64,000 nt of DNA from Pseudomonadota bacterium (GTDB lineage: Bacteria; Pseudomonadota; Alphaproteobacteria; Rhizobiales; Xanthobacteraceae): the NCBI GenBank assembly GCA_023422775.1, contig JAFAGM010000140.1, forward strand, positions 28,322 to 92,321. The letters are read 5' to 3'. Below the pieces are notes generated by a model. That model was given only the letters and a program-made list of their open reading frames with translations. It was not told where the DNA came from and made no database searches. This document shows positions 63,088 through 64,000 of the stretch, in pieces. The first letter of the stretch is position 1. The number at the start of each line of letters is the position of its first letter. A program made the translations under genes and the position numbers.

Positions 63088-64000
63088 TCACTGCAACGCC
63101 ATGCCCGAGGTCGCGATCACCTTTGTCAGCTTCTCGTGATCCGCCTTCATCAGCGCGGCCAAATCCGCAAGCGACATCGGCTTGCCCGGGATATTGGCAA
63201 CCGCAAGCTGGCGCTGCACTTCCGGGTTCTGCAGCGCCTTGTTGATGCCGTCGTTGATCTTCTGGACGATCGCGTCCGGCGTGCCCGCCTGGACGTAGAT
63301 GCCGTACCAGGGCACGTAAGTTGCTTCCGGAAATCCTGCCTCTGCGATGGTCGGCACGTCAGGCAAGTCGGCGACACGCCTGTCGGTCATGACCGCCAGC
63401 GGCTTCACATTACCAGCCTTGATGTGTGGCAATGCCAGCTCGAGCGACACGATCTCGAAATGCATCAGGTTCGTCATCAGGTCGATCAATGCCTGCGGCT
63501 GGCCCTTGTAGCCGACATTGGTGAGCTTGATGCCGGCGGCCTGGAACAGTTTCTGGGCGCTCAGGTCGATCGAGGAGCCGGTGCCGGGATTGCCGAAGTT
63601 CAACTCGCCGGGCTTCTTGCGGGCGATCTCGACGAATTCCTTGATGGTGCTGGCGGGCATCGAGGGATGAACCAGCGCGACGCTCTGGTTCCAGACCGCG
63701 AGGCCGACGCATCTGAGGTCCTTCATCGCGTCCCAGCCGGCGTCTTTATATAGAGTCGGGTTGACCAGTGCCGCGGGGCCAGTAACCAGCCACGTGTAGC
63801 CGTCCGGTTCGCTGCGCGCGACCGCCGCGGTGCCGATGTTGCTGTTGCCGCCCGGCCTTGCCTCGATGACGACCGTTTGCTTCCAGTCGCGGCCGACCTG
63901 TTCGGTCACGGCGCGCGCGACGATATCGACGATGCCTCCGGCAGGGTAGGGCACGATCACGCGGATCGGTCGGTTCGGAAAATTACTCTGTGCTTGTGCC
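63088..64000 (-). CDS. Bug family (TctC) tripartite tricarboxylate transporter binding protein, 5' partial
   Basis: The frame runs off the right edge, so the start and most of the signal peptide are missing; the last visible residues AQAQSNFPNRPIRVIVPYPA read like a signal cleavage site and mature start. The remainder has the Bug signatures PAGGIVDIVARAV, ARPGGNSNIGTAAVA, DGYTWLVTGPAALVNP and VPTIAEAGFPEATYVPWYGI. Bug proteins bind carboxylates in the periplasm, and most are encoded without a transporter nearby. The ligand is unknown. Confidence 0.9.
   Translation of the reverse strand, partial: AQAQSNFPNRPIRVIVPYPAGGIVDIVARAVTEQVGRDWKQTVVIEARPGGNSNIGTAAVARSEPDGYTWLVTGPAALVNPTLYKDAGWDAMKDLRCVGLAVWNQSVALVHPSMPASTIKEFVEIARKKPGELNFGNPGTGSSIDLSAQKLFQAAGIKLTNVGYKGQPQALIDLMTNLMHFEIVSLELALPHIKAGNVKPLAVMTDRRVADLPDVPTIAEAGFPEATYVPWYGIYVQAGTPDAIVQKINDGINKALQNPEVQRQLAVANIPGKPMSLADLAALMKADHEKLTKVIATSGMALQ

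Overview
The window is GC-rich DNA of alphaproteobacterial type. Bradyrhizobium or a close relative (Rhodopseudomonas, Afipia) is the best guess. The guess rests on the codon bias, the many peptide-type and branched-chain-type ABC transporters, hydantoinase, CoA-transferase and GMC oxidoreductase genes, and several families of palindromic intergenic repeats that I associate with that group. I see no tRNA, rRNA, CRISPR array, prophage or transposase. Almost all of the sequence is metabolic and transport genes in tight operons joined by ATGA-type overlaps.

Layout. 1-6.2 kb: the end of a FAD amino-acid/amine oxidase, convergent with a dipeptide-type ABC importer. 6.6-7.9 kb: an HU-type DNA-binding protein with a clear terminator, a repeat, and an SDR protein that lacks the usual Tyr/Lys pair. 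8.2-15.5 kb: a CmcJ/NvfI-like protein, an MFS carrier, a class III aminotransferase and a hydantoinase B/A pair. 15.6-16.8 kb: an enolase-superfamily protein on the opposite strand. 17.2-28.5 kb: one long operon of a double-domain CoA transferase, a complete peptide-type ABC importer and a 1112-residue single-chain biotin-dependent acyl-CoA carboxylase. 28.5-34.1 kb: oxidative genes (Baeyer-Villiger-type flavoprotein, a P450 resembling CYP153, GMC oxidoreductase with a small partner) and a GIY-YIG protein bracketed by two copies of one palindromic repeat. 34.2-36.6 kb: a protease remnant, an alpha/beta hydrolase and an O-acetylhomoserine sulfhydrylase.

The most interesting part is 36.6-55 kb. 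It reads as a nicotinate-degradation locus of reductive type. NicA/NicB, a molybdenum hydroxylase with a three-haem cytochrome c tail, would make 6-hydroxynicotinate. A 6-hydroxynicotinate reductase would make 1,4,5,6-tetrahydro-6-oxonicotinate. An enamidase would open the ring to 2-formylglutarate. A ferredoxin-NADP reductase is divergent from the enamidase and could supply electrons. With the reductase are a UPF0280 (ApbE-like) protein, an AA_synth-family protein, a complete Liv-type ABC importer and a MarR regulator. The NAD-salvage enzyme PncB follows nicB. Near-identical GTATAC-centred palindromes lie in the two divergent promoter regions (nicA/reductase and enamidase/FNR) and nowhere else that I noticed, so I propose that they define one regulon controlled by the MarR protein. 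The locus combines an aerobic, cytochrome-linked first step with a ring-reduction branch best known from the anaerobe Eubacterium barkeri.

55-63 kb: an MFS exporter, then an operon (ABC permease, NAD-dependent epimerase, GNAT, DapA-like lyase, ABC ATPase) that faces away from a TetR gene and an NMT1/THI5-like binding protein. Two matching palindromes flank the TetR gene. The window ends inside a Bug-type (TctC) binding protein.
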